Below, piece after piece: positions 31,773 to 40,359 of a stretch of 64,000 nucleotides of DNA. The position numbers and the translations under genes were made by a program. The notes below the pieces were generated by a model, which saw only the letters and a program-made list of their open reading frames with translations, was not told where the DNA came from and searched no databases. Origin of the DNA: CAVTTH01 sp963737545 (GTDB lineage: Bacteria > Verrucomicrobiota > Verrucomicrobiia > Chthoniobacterales > UBA10450); contig CAVTTH010000003.1 in the NCBI GenBank assembly GCA_963737545.1, forward strand, positions 434,001-498,000, in the 5' to 3' direction. Every line of letters starts with the position of its first letter. Positions within the stretch are counted from its first letter, which is position 1.

Positions 31773-34160
31773 TCAGTGCCGTTCATCGAGTTCTCTCTTG
31801 CGATGCGTTTGAAATGATTGCCACGATTTCCACGCCCGCTCCCAATTTTCTTTTGCCGTCCACGCCTCGGCTTCGAGAAAAAAGAAATAACTCGGGCATC
31901 CTTCGATATCGGTGAAGTGCCGCAGCGTCCCGAGCGCATCGTCGATTTTCCCCTGTCGCATTTGTTCCTGAGAAAGCGCGAAGCCGGCGCTGTAATCGTT
32001 CGGGCTGGAATAAAAGGCTTGTTGCAAATGTTCGAGAGAACCAGTCGTCGAAGCCTGGGGTAGCGTTGGTGGCGTCTCAAATTTCTTCGCCAACTCGCAG
32101 GCGGCGCGGAAATCGCTTCGGCGAGCGTGAAGTTTCGCCAAACCTTCCCAGGCCAAAGGAAGCCAGTCCGGTCGTGTTTCGACCGTTTGCGCCAGCGTTT
32201 CCAAATTGCCGCGGTCAGCCCAAAGTGAGAAAAACTTTTCCCGTTCTCTCGCCGTCAGTGTTTTGAGATTGGGATCAGAAGCAAGAAATCGCTGCAGCGC
32301 CCCGTCAAAAGCTTCGCCTTCGGCGCCTTCGAGGAAAACGATTACCAGATCATGTTGTCCCGTGCTTAATCGTTCCAGGCTCCGGATGACGGCTGGGTAA
32401 TTCTTCGCGTTCCGCAACATGGACCCATAAAATTCACCGCGTTGATCGCCACTGCGGCGCAGCGCCTCGCGCCATGCCGTCACAGCCAGGATCGGACGCG
32501 TCGGCATCCAGATCATTCCTTCTTGAAAAGGAACATCAATCCCGTTCGGTTCCAAAAATCGGGCACGGCGAAAATCATCCAGCGCATCGGAAGGCCATCG
32601 TCGACCGACCTTACCGAGTGCGCGCAGGAAGTACAGTTGCCAGTCGAGCGGTGCCCATTTCAAAGCGCGATCGGATAACGCGACGGCCTGGACAAAATCT
32701 TGTCCGCGAGTTGCTCGCATGGCGGCATCTTTCGCATTCTCCACACCGACTCCACCTGGCAAGAGCAGTTCGTAACGTGTGGCAGCAAGCCATGCGGTGC
32801 CGCTCACCAGGAACGCGATCCCGAGCAAACGAAACAGGACCGAAGGCACGCGACTGGGTCGAAGATCGAGCGGTCTCCGCAATGCCATTCCGAAAAGGAA
32901 GATCCCCGCGAAGGCAGTCCCAATCCGATGTCCTGAAACATCGACCAGGCCGTGCAGCGCGAACAGAATCGCCCCGATCAGCGCGGCCAGTCGAAACCTT
33001 TGATTCGAACCTTCGCGCAGCGGAAAAACACGGCACAAAAAAACAATCGTACCGGCGATCACCAGGACAAGAGCCGGCCAACCAAGTTCCACCCAGAGCC
33101 ATATCCAGTCGCTTTCAGGATGATGCGCGCGGGAATTTCCAAAAGATGCTTCGCGAAAAATCGCAAAGATCGATTCAAAATTTCCGAGTCCAATGCCGCA
33201 CCAAGGCGACGCTCGAATCAGTCGGAACGCGTCCTCAAAAATGAGCCAGCGAAAATCGCTCGAAATGCCGCCCGATTCCGCGCCGCGCAGATGAAATCGC
33301 TCGAACGTCTGTCCACCGAAGAGAAGAAGAATCGTGAGCAGCCCGAGCAAAATGCAAACCCCGAGAGCGATCCGTGCGATCGATCCTTTGCGCACCAAAT
33401 ACCACGCGATCCAAAGCCCGCTGCCCGCGACCAGGATGACGAGGCCGGCGCGCGAAAAATTCGCGATTACGGCTGCGATCATGACACCGAGTCCGAGCAG
33501 CCACCCGATCCAGCGCAGCTTGCCCTGACGAATATCGTCCTGTCCGCACGCGACAATAATGATCGCGGTCAGGCCGAGAAGATCGCCGGTCTGGTTGCGA
33601 TTTGGAAATGGGCCAAAACCGCGTTCGTTGTGCCAGAAAGGGAGAGCTGTCTTTGTGTAATACAGAACGAGACAGAGAGCGCCTAACAAGACGATTCCCG
33701 CGGCAAATAACCGCAGTTGCAATCGGACCGCGCGCAGTTCGAGCTCCGCCGCCGCGACGTAATAGAACCAGCTTAAGCCGGCCAGAAAACTGATCAGGCA
33801 ACCGAGAGTAATCCAAGGCTGCGGACTGAGCATGGGCGGAAGTTGAATTCCAAAATCGTTTACCAGCGCCGTCCGCCACGCCGGTTGGAAAAACCAATTG
33901 GCGGGAAGAAATGCGATGGCAGCACACGCCACCAGCGCGATCAAAATTCCGTTAGCCCACCCGCCAAGAGAAAAACGCGGCGGCGCGATGAGGAGAAAAA
34001 GACCGAGCAACGCGATCACGATTCCCTCACTCCACTTTTCCGTGGCCCCGCCCAAGAAGCAGGCGAGGACGGGCAATCCTGCCATGACCATGTTCCCCCA
34101 CCAATGCGCTGGCCGGGGCGGTTTCTTCGGTCGCGCCGTATCGTCGGAGGGAGAAGTCAT
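31773..34160 (-). CDS. O-antigen ligase/polymerase-like protein with TPR-type C-terminal half
   Basis: 795 residues. Residues 1-460 have about 12 membrane helices with the Wzy/WaaL-type long periplasmic loop (FPNRNQTGDLLGL; GIGLGNFESIFAIFREASF; AHHPESDWIWLWVELG). Residues 480-795 are helical repeats without membrane segments (for example AVALSDRALKWAPLDWQLYFLRALG), resembling TPRs. The family ligates or polymerises polysaccharide units on the periplasmic side. The gene is divergent from the initiating transferase at 34292. A second polymerase candidate is at 41467. Confidence 0.85.
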   Translation of the reverse strand: MTSPSDDTARPKKPPRPAHWWGNMVMAGLPVLACFLGGATEKWSEGIVIALLGLFLLIAPPRFSLGGWANGILIALVACAAIAFLPANWFFQPAWRTALVNDFGIQLPPMLSPQPWITLGCLISFLAGLSWFYYVAAAELELRAVRLQLRLFAAGIVLLGALCLVLYYTKTALPFWHNERGFGPFPNRNQTGDLLGLTAIIIVACGQDDIRQGKLRWIGWLLGLGVMIAAVIANFSRAGLVILVAGSGLWIAWYLVRKGSIARIALGVCILLGLLTILLLFGGQTFERFHLRGAESGGISSDFRWLIFEDAFRLIRASPWCGIGLGNFESIFAIFREASFGNSRAHHPESDWIWLWVELGWPALVLVIAGTIVFLCRVFPLREGSNQRFRLAALIGAILFALHGLVDVSGHRIGTAFAGIFLFGMALRRPLDLRPSRVPSVLFRLLGIAFLVSGTAWLAATRYELLLPGGVGVENAKDAAMRATRGQDFVQAVALSDRALKWAPLDWQLYFLRALGKVGRRWPSDALDDFRRARFLEPNGIDVPFQEGMIWMPTRPILAVTAWREALRRSGDQRGEFYGSMLRNAKNYPAVIRSLERLSTGQHDLVIVFLEGAEGEAFDGALQRFLASDPNLKTLTAREREKFFSLWADRGNLETLAQTVETRPDWLPLAWEGLAKLHARRSDFRAACELAKKFETPPTLPQASTTGSLEHLQQAFYSSPNDYSAGFALSQEQMRQGKIDDALGTLRHFTDIEGCPSYFFFLEAEAWTAKENWERAWKSWQSFQTHRKRELDERH

Positions 34161-34214
34161 GGTATGGGAATAGCTTTTTTGATACCGTGCGTTATTAGCA
34201 CAGGCGAGAGAGAT

Positions 34215-34289
34215 ATGAGCGCGTTGAACCTACCACGAGTTGAAGGCGGGCTTCCATCGCGTACTCTCCGTCTGATTCCCCGCTCATAG
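34215..34289 (+). CDS. Possible 24-residue leader peptide before the sugar transferase gene
   Basis: A short ATG-to-TAG frame ends 2 bases before the start of the sugar transferase gene and has a purine-rich GCGAGAGAGA stretch just before its ATG. It could be a translated leader that couples into the next gene, or chance. The 131-base divergent intergenic region (34161-34291) otherwise shows no feature I can support. Confidence 0.2.
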   Translation: MSALNLPRVEGGLPSRTLRLIPRS

Positions 34290-34291
34290 CC

Positions 34292-35698
34292 ATGGTCACG
34301 CAACGGACGGAAGGTCTTTCCCGCCTTTTTCTCCTCTGCCAAATCGCGATCGTCTCCGCGCTATTTTGGTTCGGTGTCTGGATCATGGTCACGTTTTATT
34401 CAGACAGCGCCGATCTGACCTGGCGGCGTTACAGCATCTATTGCATCCTGCTGATCTTTGGTCTGACCGTTGAATCGCTCAGCCGCGACGGATCGAAGAA
34501 TTATCTTCTTCAGACCGACCTGCTCCGCCAGCACCGCATGAGTTTTGGTCAGACCATGGCGAGCACTGGGACCCTCGTACTTTATCTGGTCGCGACGAAA
34601 GACGGATTCATCTCACGACTCTTTTTCTTTAATTTTGTTCCGTGGCTTTACGTCGCCCTTCTTTTTTCCAACTACTACCTCCCGTCGTTCCTGGCGCGCG
34701 GATTCTTTCGCGGAGTGCGTGAGGAAAAGACCTTGCTCGTTGGCGGGTCTGGTAAAGCCGAGCAACTGCGCGAGTGGTTGGTCCGCAAATCGGAGATTGG
34801 TTTACGCACCGTTGGTCTCATGTGTGATGAACCGATCACCGAAACCGACGATGGAATTCCGGTGCTCGGTCATCCCGACGAAGTCGAAAAAGTGATCCGC
34901 GAGCGCGGAATCAATCAGGTGATTCTCCTTGAGTTTCCCGTGTTCACGGAAGCCAATCGCCACATCATCGAAGTTTGCGATCGTCTGGGCACCCGCCTTC
35001 TTATTGTCAGCGACCTCGAAGAGAAGCTGCGGCATCCGGTAACGCATTTTGAAGACGACGGGTTTCGCTTCATCGGTTTGCGGGAGGAACCTCTGGAGAA
35101 TCCGCTGAATCGTTTCTGTAAACGCGCGATCGATCTGGCGCTCGCTTTGCCGGTAATGCTCCTGGTTTTCCCCTGGCTGGCGGCTGTCGTCTGGATTGCG
35201 CAACGCTTTCAATCGCCTGGTCCTCTTTTTCACGCTCAAGTCCGCGCCGGGATTCAGAACCGGCAATTCACGATTTACAAGTTTCGCACCATGCACCCCG
35301 GTGACAAAGACGTGGCGCGTCAGGCAAGCAGCGAGGATGACCGTGTTTACCCGCTTGGCCGATTGTTTCGCGTGCTCAGCATCGACGAAGTTCCGCAATT
35401 TTGGAACGTGCTACGGGGCGACATGAGCATCGTCGGGCCACGACCGCACTTGCTGGAACACAACAATCAATTTTCGCAGTTGATGGCGAACTATCACGTC
35501 CGCACGTTTGTGAAACCGGGCATCACCGGTCTCGCGCAAGTGCGTGGCTTTCGCGGCGAAGCCCGCAACAGCACCGACATCGAGAATCGGGTGGCGTGCG
35601 ATCTCGAATATCTCGAGAACTGGAATCTCTCACTCGAATGCGGAATCCTTTTGCGCACTGTCGCGCAACTTTTTCTCCCGCCGCCGACCGCGTACTAG
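34292..35698 (+). CDS. Initiating polyprenyl-phosphate sugar phosphotransferase (WbaP/WcaJ type)
   Basis: It loads the first sugar-phosphate onto undecaprenyl phosphate to start exopolysaccharide repeat assembly. Four N-terminal membrane helices, a Rossmann-like central domain (EEKTLLVGGSGKAEQL), a re-entrant helix near residue 285 and the catalytic domain follow. Motifs there include GPLFHAQVRAG, TIYKFRTMHPGD, VLSIDEVPQFWNVLRGDMS and IVGPRPHLLEHN. 468 residues is typical. It is the only plus-strand synthesis gene of the locus. Confidence 0.94.
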   Translation: MVTQRTEGLSRLFLLCQIAIVSALFWFGVWIMVTFYSDSADLTWRRYSIYCILLIFGLTVESLSRDGSKNYLLQTDLLRQHRMSFGQTMASTGTLVLYLVATKDGFISRLFFFNFVPWLYVALLFSNYYLPSFLARGFFRGVREEKTLLVGGSGKAEQLREWLVRKSEIGLRTVGLMCDEPITETDDGIPVLGHPDEVEKVIRERGINQVILLEFPVFTEANRHIIEVCDRLGTRLLIVSDLEEKLRHPVTHFEDDGFRFIGLREEPLENPLNRFCKRAIDLALALPVMLLVFPWLAAVVWIAQRFQSPGPLFHAQVRAGIQNRQFTIYKFRTMHPGDKDVARQASSEDDRVYPLGRLFRVLSIDEVPQFWNVLRGDMSIVGPRPHLLEHNNQFSQLMANYHVRTFVKPGITGLAQVRGFRGEARNSTDIENRVACDLEYLENWNLSLECGILLRTVAQLFLPPPTAY

Positions 35699-35716
35699 GC
35701 GCATCGCGACCACGCT

Positions 35717-35822
35717 TGTCATCCCGAGCGGAGCGAGGGACCTCACCACCCAGTTTCAGGAAACAAAGACGGAACAGGCTCAGCGAACGCACGCGAGGTC
35801 CTTCGCTTCGCTCAGGATGACA
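35717..35822. repeat. Dispersed palindromic repeat, family B
   Basis: A 106-base element with inverted ends of nearly 30 bases (starting TGTCATCCCGAGCGGAGCGA, ending in its near-complement ...GCTCAGGATGACA). It lies between the sugar transferase stop and the convergent GT2 gene. Same style as 23811-23923. Confidence 0.87.
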
Positions 35823-35873
35823 GAGCTGAGCAAACGCGGAGCTAACATTCCGGCCGTCAAATTCGATCGGGAC

Positions 35874-36722
35874 TTATCCGCGCTCTCGTAGCTCGCGGGT
35901 CTTGGTTACGCACAGAAATTCGTACATCGCGTGAAGTCGGGCAAAGTAGTACCCCTCGCGTCCGTCGAGAAATCCCTTTTGCCAGACATAGATGTAAAGA
36001 AAGCGCAGCAACGGCCGAAAGGGCAGACGATGCGAGAGCAGCTTCAGTTTTCGGCGGCGATCGACCATCTCGCTCCGCAGTTTCCCAGAGCTTTGCTTCA
36101 GGCGCTCATCCGCCGCGACGCGCGCTTCCCAATTCGAATAGCGATTGTGTTTCTCGACGAAAACTTCGACAGAAGGAAACGCGTAATGATCCATCTCCGT
36201 GCGCAACCGCGCCGTCGGCCCCTGCACGATGACATGTTCGTGCACTTCGTTGTCGCCGCTGTCGGTCGCGGCTTCGGTCAATTTTTCGTACCGGCCTAAC
36301 GAATGACGGAACAGCCGCAGGTTCCAGTTCGGATAATAAGCGTGCTTTAGCCAGCGGCCCATGAACATGAACCGGCGATTGATCCAATAACCGGCAGTCT
36401 CGCCCGCGTGAGCGATCGCGTCGGCAAATTCCGCGGCCGCGCCGTCCGGCAACACCTCATCGGCATCGAGGATGAAGACCCACTCATTTCGGAACGGCAG
36501 ATTCTCCAGCGCCCAGTTCTTCTTTTTCGGCCACGTTCCGTTAAACGAAAACTGAACTACTCGGGCGCCATGCTGCTCCGCAATTTCGCGTGAGCCATCC
36601 ATGCTTTGCGAATCGATCACGAAGATTTCATCGGCCCAGCGGACACAACCGAGGCAGCGAGGAAGATTCGCCGCCTCGTTCTTGATTGGAATCAAGATCG
36701 AGACCGGCACCCGATCATTCAT
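35874..36722 (-). CDS. Family 2 glycosyltransferase (WaaE/KdtX-like)
   Basis: 282 residues with the GT-A fold opening VSILIPIKNEAANLPRCL, the DSQSMDGS strand-turn and the metal-binding motif ILDADEVLP. The C-terminal part (LRFLYIYVWQKGFLDGREGYYFARLHAMYEF) is characteristic of the WaaE-like subgroup that adds glucose or heptose to lipid A core or exopolysaccharide. Its ATG overlaps the stop of the acetyltransferase upstream. It is the last gene of the main minus-strand run. Confidence 0.9.
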   Translation of the reverse strand: MNDRVPVSILIPIKNEAANLPRCLGCVRWADEIFVIDSQSMDGSREIAEQHGARVVQFSFNGTWPKKKNWALENLPFRNEWVFILDADEVLPDGAAAEFADAIAHAGETAGYWINRRFMFMGRWLKHAYYPNWNLRLFRHSLGRYEKLTEAATDSGDNEVHEHVIVQGPTARLRTEMDHYAFPSVEVFVEKHNRYSNWEARVAADERLKQSSGKLRSEMVDRRRKLKLLSHRLPFRPLLRFLYIYVWQKGFLDGREGYYFARLHAMYEFLCVTKTRELRERG

Positions 36723-37303
36723 CGCGGCCGGAGAACCTTGCAGGGATTTCCCACGGCGATCACCCCGCTCGGGATGTCATCGGCAACGACCGAACACGCG
36801 CCCACGATACTGCGCGCCCCGATCGTTACCCCCGGAAGGACAAACGCGCGCGCGCCGACGAAGGCATCTTCGCCGACAGTGATCTTGGCGGTGACAAGCG
36901 GCATGCCGGATTGCGTGAAATCGTGGCTGCCGGTGCAGAGGTAGGCCTCCTGCGCAATTGTCGCCCGCGCGCCGATTTCAATTTCTCCCAGACTGTAGGC
37001 GTTGGCCCGATCTCCGAGACAGGCGCGATCATGCAGCGTTAAGTGCCACGGGACGGCGATGCGCGCGCGCCGATGCACAAACGGTGTTCCATCAATTTTC
37101 GCATCGAAAACGCCCAGCCAGAAGAGCCGCCACGGATTCGCCGGTTTCGGGGTCCAGACGCAAAAGACGAACCAGCAAAATTCCCAAAGCACGCGCAACA
37201 CGCGCTCGCTCGTCGACCAGGGGGAAGCAAACTGCGACTCCTGTTCGCGATTAACACTCTGCAAAGGTTCAGGCATCAGATGAAAGATTCTCGATATTGT
37301 CAC
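36719..37303 (-). CDS. WcaF-like polysaccharide acetyltransferase
   Basis: A left-handed beta-helix O-acetyltransferase of 194 residues. Hexapeptide ladder from about residue 78; the active-site-type His is in CTGSHDFTQSGMPLV. An N-terminal WxxxW-rich helix (VLWEFCWFVFCVWTPKPANPW) marks the WcaF subgroup that decorates colanic-acid-like polymers. GTG 37303 directly follows the upstream stop; ATG 37276 is an alternative start. Confidence 0.88.
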   Translation of the reverse strand: MTISRIFHLMPEPLQSVNREQESQFASPWSTSERVLRVLWEFCWFVFCVWTPKPANPWRLFWLGVFDAKIDGTPFVHRRARIAVPWHLTLHDRACLGDRANAYSLGEIEIGARATIAQEAYLCTGSHDFTQSGMPLVTAKITVGEDAFVGARAFVLPGVTIGARSIVGACSVVADDIPSGVIAVGNPCKVLRPR

Positions 37304-38434
37304 TCATTCACCGTTATGCGCGAGCAAACTCGCGAAGTCGTCGAGGTAACGTCGCGCGACCGGTTCAAGAGCAAATTCAGCAGCTTTCGCGCGCGCCGCA
37401 TCGCCGACCTTCGTAATCTTCTCCAACGGGAGCCGCAATAAATAAGCGAGCCGCTCGCCAAAGAATCTTTCCGGGTTCTCGCCCCGATGATCGAACACAA
37501 ATCCCGTCACCCCGTCCTCAATGTAATCACGGAAGCACGCCAGATTTGAAACGAGAGGAGCGCACCCATGCGCCATTGCTTCGAGCGGCGCGACCGGCAA
37601 AGCTTCACCGGTTTCGGCGACCGATGGATACGCGAAGATCAGCGCGGATTGATATTGCGCCGATAATTCTGCTTCATCGAAAATGGAGCCGAGCCATTGC
37701 ACTTCTGCGCCGCTCTGCTGGGCGAGCTGTTGCATCATCCGCAGGAAAGAATCTCCGCCACCGCCGAGATGAATTTCGTGCGGACCGACAATTTTCAGTT
37801 TCCAATTCGCGAGAATCTCACGCGGAAGATCAGCCAATGAGCGCAAGAGCAGTTCGATTCCTTTTTCGGGATGAATGCGACCGACGAACAAGATCGTCCG
37901 ATCTCGTGGCGTAGCGGACGCCAGTTCAATGCGAAAGGGCAGTGCATTCGGAATAACCCGGACCTTCGCCCGCAGTTGCGGCGCTTCCGCGATGATCGCA
38001 TCGGCAATCGCGCGCGATACCGCGAGCAGCCGCGCCGCATGTTTGTACCATCGCATTTGCCCTTTCGGTCCGCGTTGCACGTGGACGTAAACGAGCCCGC
38101 GACTGCGAGCACGCACGAGGAGCGGCAGCCAAAAAGTGTTCGTCACGAGAATATCGGCCGGCGGCAAAACGCGGCGCACGCGCAGCGAGTAGATCAGATC
38201 GAGGAACTTCAGCCAAACGATCGAGCGCGGCTGATCGAAACCGGAAACACGAACGTGCCTGACGCCGGCAACGCTTTCTGTCCGCGGCAAACTCGGATGC
38301 GCGCGTGAAATCTGCACGACCTCGTGCCCCTGACGCGCAAACTCCTGACCGAGCGCGAACCACACCTTTTCCACCGCTCCGCCCATGATCGGCGGCACGG
38401 GGAAGAAAGCGCCCAGCACAATGGTGATCTTCAC
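37304..38434 (-). CDS. Family 4 glycosyltransferase
   Basis: A GT-B fold retaining transferase of 376 residues. The N-terminal acceptor domain starts ITIVLGAFFPVPPIMGGAVEKV. The donor domain has FVGRIHPEKGIELLLRSL, EVQWLGSIFDE and the E-x7-E-type nucleotide-sugar site ETGEALPVAPLEAMAHGC. Sugar and linkage cannot be told. Its ATG overlaps the stop of the next upstream GT4 gene by 4 bases. Confidence 0.92.
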   Translation of the reverse strand: MKITIVLGAFFPVPPIMGGAVEKVWFALGQEFARQGHEVVQISRAHPSLPRTESVAGVRHVRVSGFDQPRSIVWLKFLDLIYSLRVRRVLPPADILVTNTFWLPLLVRARSRGLVYVHVQRGPKGQMRWYKHAARLLAVSRAIADAIIAEAPQLRAKVRVIPNALPFRIELASATPRDRTILFVGRIHPEKGIELLLRSLADLPREILANWKLKIVGPHEIHLGGGGDSFLRMMQQLAQQSGAEVQWLGSIFDEAELSAQYQSALIFAYPSVAETGEALPVAPLEAMAHGCAPLVSNLACFRDYIEDGVTGFVFDHRGENPERFFGERLAYLLRLPLEKITKVGDAARAKAAEFALEPVARRYLDDFASLLAHNGE

Positions 38435-39591
38435 GCGGCGGTCGCAGTTTCGGTGAGAATGCTGAGCAACGATTCAGCGGCGCGATTGATTTCGAAGCGG
38501 CTCGCGAAGCATTGCCGCGCATTTTTTCTCATCGCCTCGCGTTTGGCGGCGGGCGTTTGTATCCAGCGCTCGATCAATCTTATTGTTCCAATCAGATCAT
38601 CATCCTCCACATAACCCGCCGCATCGCTCCCGATTTCTCGCCAGATATTCACGCGATTGGAAATCAGGACCGGGACGCCGACGGCCAGCGCTTCGACCAC
38701 CGAGATGCCAAAGTTTTCCTGATGCGATGGAAGAATGAACGCATCAGCCGCTTCAAAAGCGCCCCGCTTCATCGCGCCTTCCAGCATTCCGGTGAAGACA
38801 ATCGGGGCCGAAAGACCAGGCTGCGTAATCTTCGCTCGCAGTTCGCGTTCCCAGCCGATCTGATCGGGACCGGCAAGGACAAGCGACACTCGATCGCCGG
38901 AGGAACGGAGACCACGCATTGCTTCGATCAACAAATCACAGCCCTTTTTCGGATGAAGGCGGCCGAGAAAAAGAAGCATCCTCGTTCCTTTCAACATCGG
39001 ATATTTTTCGAGAAACATCTCGCGCACGTTCGTCGGTTTGGATTCCGGAGCCTCGACGCCCAACGGAGAAATGCGTTCGCGACAGCGATAAAGCCAGAAT
39101 GATTGACGCGCCTGCAACCGCTCCGCCTCGGAGGTAAAAATGACCGCCGCGGCATCGCGCAGAACCCGGTACTCGGCCCACGGCCAGTAGAGCCATTTCT
39201 TCGCGTGCTTGAGCGGGAAGGTTCTCTTGAACCATGGATCGAGCATCCCGTGCGGGAAAACGTAGTACGGAATGGCCGAGCCGGCGTAGCAGCGCCAGGC
39301 GGCAAAACTCAGGTATTGCCAGAGACCGTTGACGATGACGCGATCAAATTGTTTGCCCTTCTCGCGCAGCCAGAGGAGCAATTTTTTCGAATATCGATAA
39401 TTCGTTAGGCCGCTTCCGAGCGCGTGAATCGGCAGATCCATTTCCTTCAGCCAGGGAGAGGTTGATTCATCGAGCGTGACAATCTCCACTTCATGGCCGT
39501 GCCGTTTCATCGCTCGACTCAACGACACAACCGCGCGAGCGACTCCTCCGGTGCTCGGATCAAGCGTTTGCACCATCTGCAGGATTTTCAC
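38431..39591 (-). CDS. Family 4 glycosyltransferase
   Basis: 386 residues from GTG 39591 (VKILQMVQTLDPSTGGVARA). Donor-domain landmarks: FLGRLHPKKGCDLLIEAMRGL, VFTGMLEGAMKRGAFEAAD and SHQENFGISVVEALAVGVPV (E-x7-E). ATG 39624 is an alternative start, but the sequence between borders a palindromic repeat. Cytoplasmic; part of the repeat-unit assembly line. Confidence 0.91.
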   Translation of the reverse strand: MKILQMVQTLDPSTGGVARAVVSLSRAMKRHGHEVEIVTLDESTSPWLKEMDLPIHALGSGLTNYRYSKKLLLWLREKGKQFDRVIVNGLWQYLSFAAWRCYAGSAIPYYVFPHGMLDPWFKRTFPLKHAKKWLYWPWAEYRVLRDAAAVIFTSEAERLQARQSFWLYRCRERISPLGVEAPESKPTNVREMFLEKYPMLKGTRMLLFLGRLHPKKGCDLLIEAMRGLRSSGDRVSLVLAGPDQIGWERELRAKITQPGLSAPIVFTGMLEGAMKRGAFEAADAFILPSHQENFGISVVEALAVGVPVLISNRVNIWREIGSDAAGYVEDDDLIGTIRLIERWIQTPAAKREAMRKNARQCFASRFEINRAAESLLSILTETATAA

Positions 39592-39648
39592 TGTAACCGC
39601 TTCGCGGCGCGAAGCGTTGAGCATTCGTCCGGCGTGGCCATCGCCTGC

Positions 39649-39673
39649 GCCGCCCACAGGGCGGCGGCTACAG
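39649..39673. repeat. Short palindromic repeat related to family A
   Basis: GCCGCCC-ACA-GGGCGGC followed by GGCTACAG: a 7-bp stem with the same GCGGCTACAG end as the family A elements. It lies in the gap between two polysaccharide genes. Confidence 0.6.
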
Positions 39674-39693
39674 CGTTTGAATCGCGTTCCATC

Positions 39694-40359
39694 CTAAACG
39701 ACGAATCCCTCCGTGCGCCGAAAGTAAGCGAGGCCGGACGATACTTTCTCGACCGGACGCGCCGGGACTCCGCCGTAAAGATAATATGATTCGGTGAAGT
39801 TCTTGTTGAGGAGCGATTTCGCCCCGAGCACGCAGTAGTCGGGCAGAGCGCTGCCACCGAGCAGAACGCAGTCCGTGCCAATGAAGCAATAATCGCCAAT
39901 CCGCACCGGCGCCGACGATTGCCGATTTTGCTCAAGGTCGATGCTGTGCGTCAAAATCTGCGACTGAAATCCCGCGAAGGTCGTGAATTTCCCGATCGTG
40001 ACTGAGTTCGTGCAATCGATCAGATGCCGATGAGTAATGGCGGAGTGTTCGCCGACGATCAACTCGGGGCGGCGATCCGGTTCATGAGAAAAGTGCGGCG
40101 ACTGGTCAAGCGGAAATCCGGTAATCCAATTGCCGCGCCCGATCAACGAGTGCGCTCGCAGATGCAAAAGATCGAGACCCTTGCAAACCGTGAGATGGCC
40201 GATCTTCGTCCCCTCTTCCATGATGAGCTGTTTCGGAAAAATCCAGGCCATTCCGATTCGGCTGCCGGGATGAATGCGATAACCGAACTGCCTTTCAAGA
40301 AACGGTCTTCGCCAGCTCCACGGAAGCAGAAGACTGATGAGCATGAGAAGCGTGTTCAC
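39694..40359 (-). CDS. Left-handed beta-helix acetyltransferase
   Basis: 221 residues from GTG 40359, which lies within the stop codon of the upstream glycosyltransferase (GTGA); that overlap decides the start. A hydrophobic N-terminal helix is followed by hexapeptide coils (FGYRIHPGSRIGMAWIFPKQ; VRIGDYCFIGTDCVLLGGSA; YCVLGAKSLLNKNF) and the closing GGVPARPV loop of NodL/WcaF-type enzymes. It probably O-acetylates a sugar in the polymer. Confidence 0.86.
   Translation of the reverse strand: MNTLLMLISLLLPWSWRRPFLERQFGYRIHPGSRIGMAWIFPKQLIMEEGTKIGHLTVCKGLDLLHLRAHSLIGRGNWITGFPLDQSPHFSHEPDRRPELIVGEHSAITHRHLIDCTNSVTIGKFTTFAGFQSQILTHSIDLEQNRQSSAPVRIGDYCFIGTDCVLLGGSALPDYCVLGAKSLLNKNFTESYYLYGGVPARPVEKVSSGLAYFRRTEGFVV

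Noticed and set aside
34170..34191. GGTAT...ATACC inverted repeat in the divergent gap
   Set aside because: Only 5 bases per arm around 12-16 bases; expected by chance.
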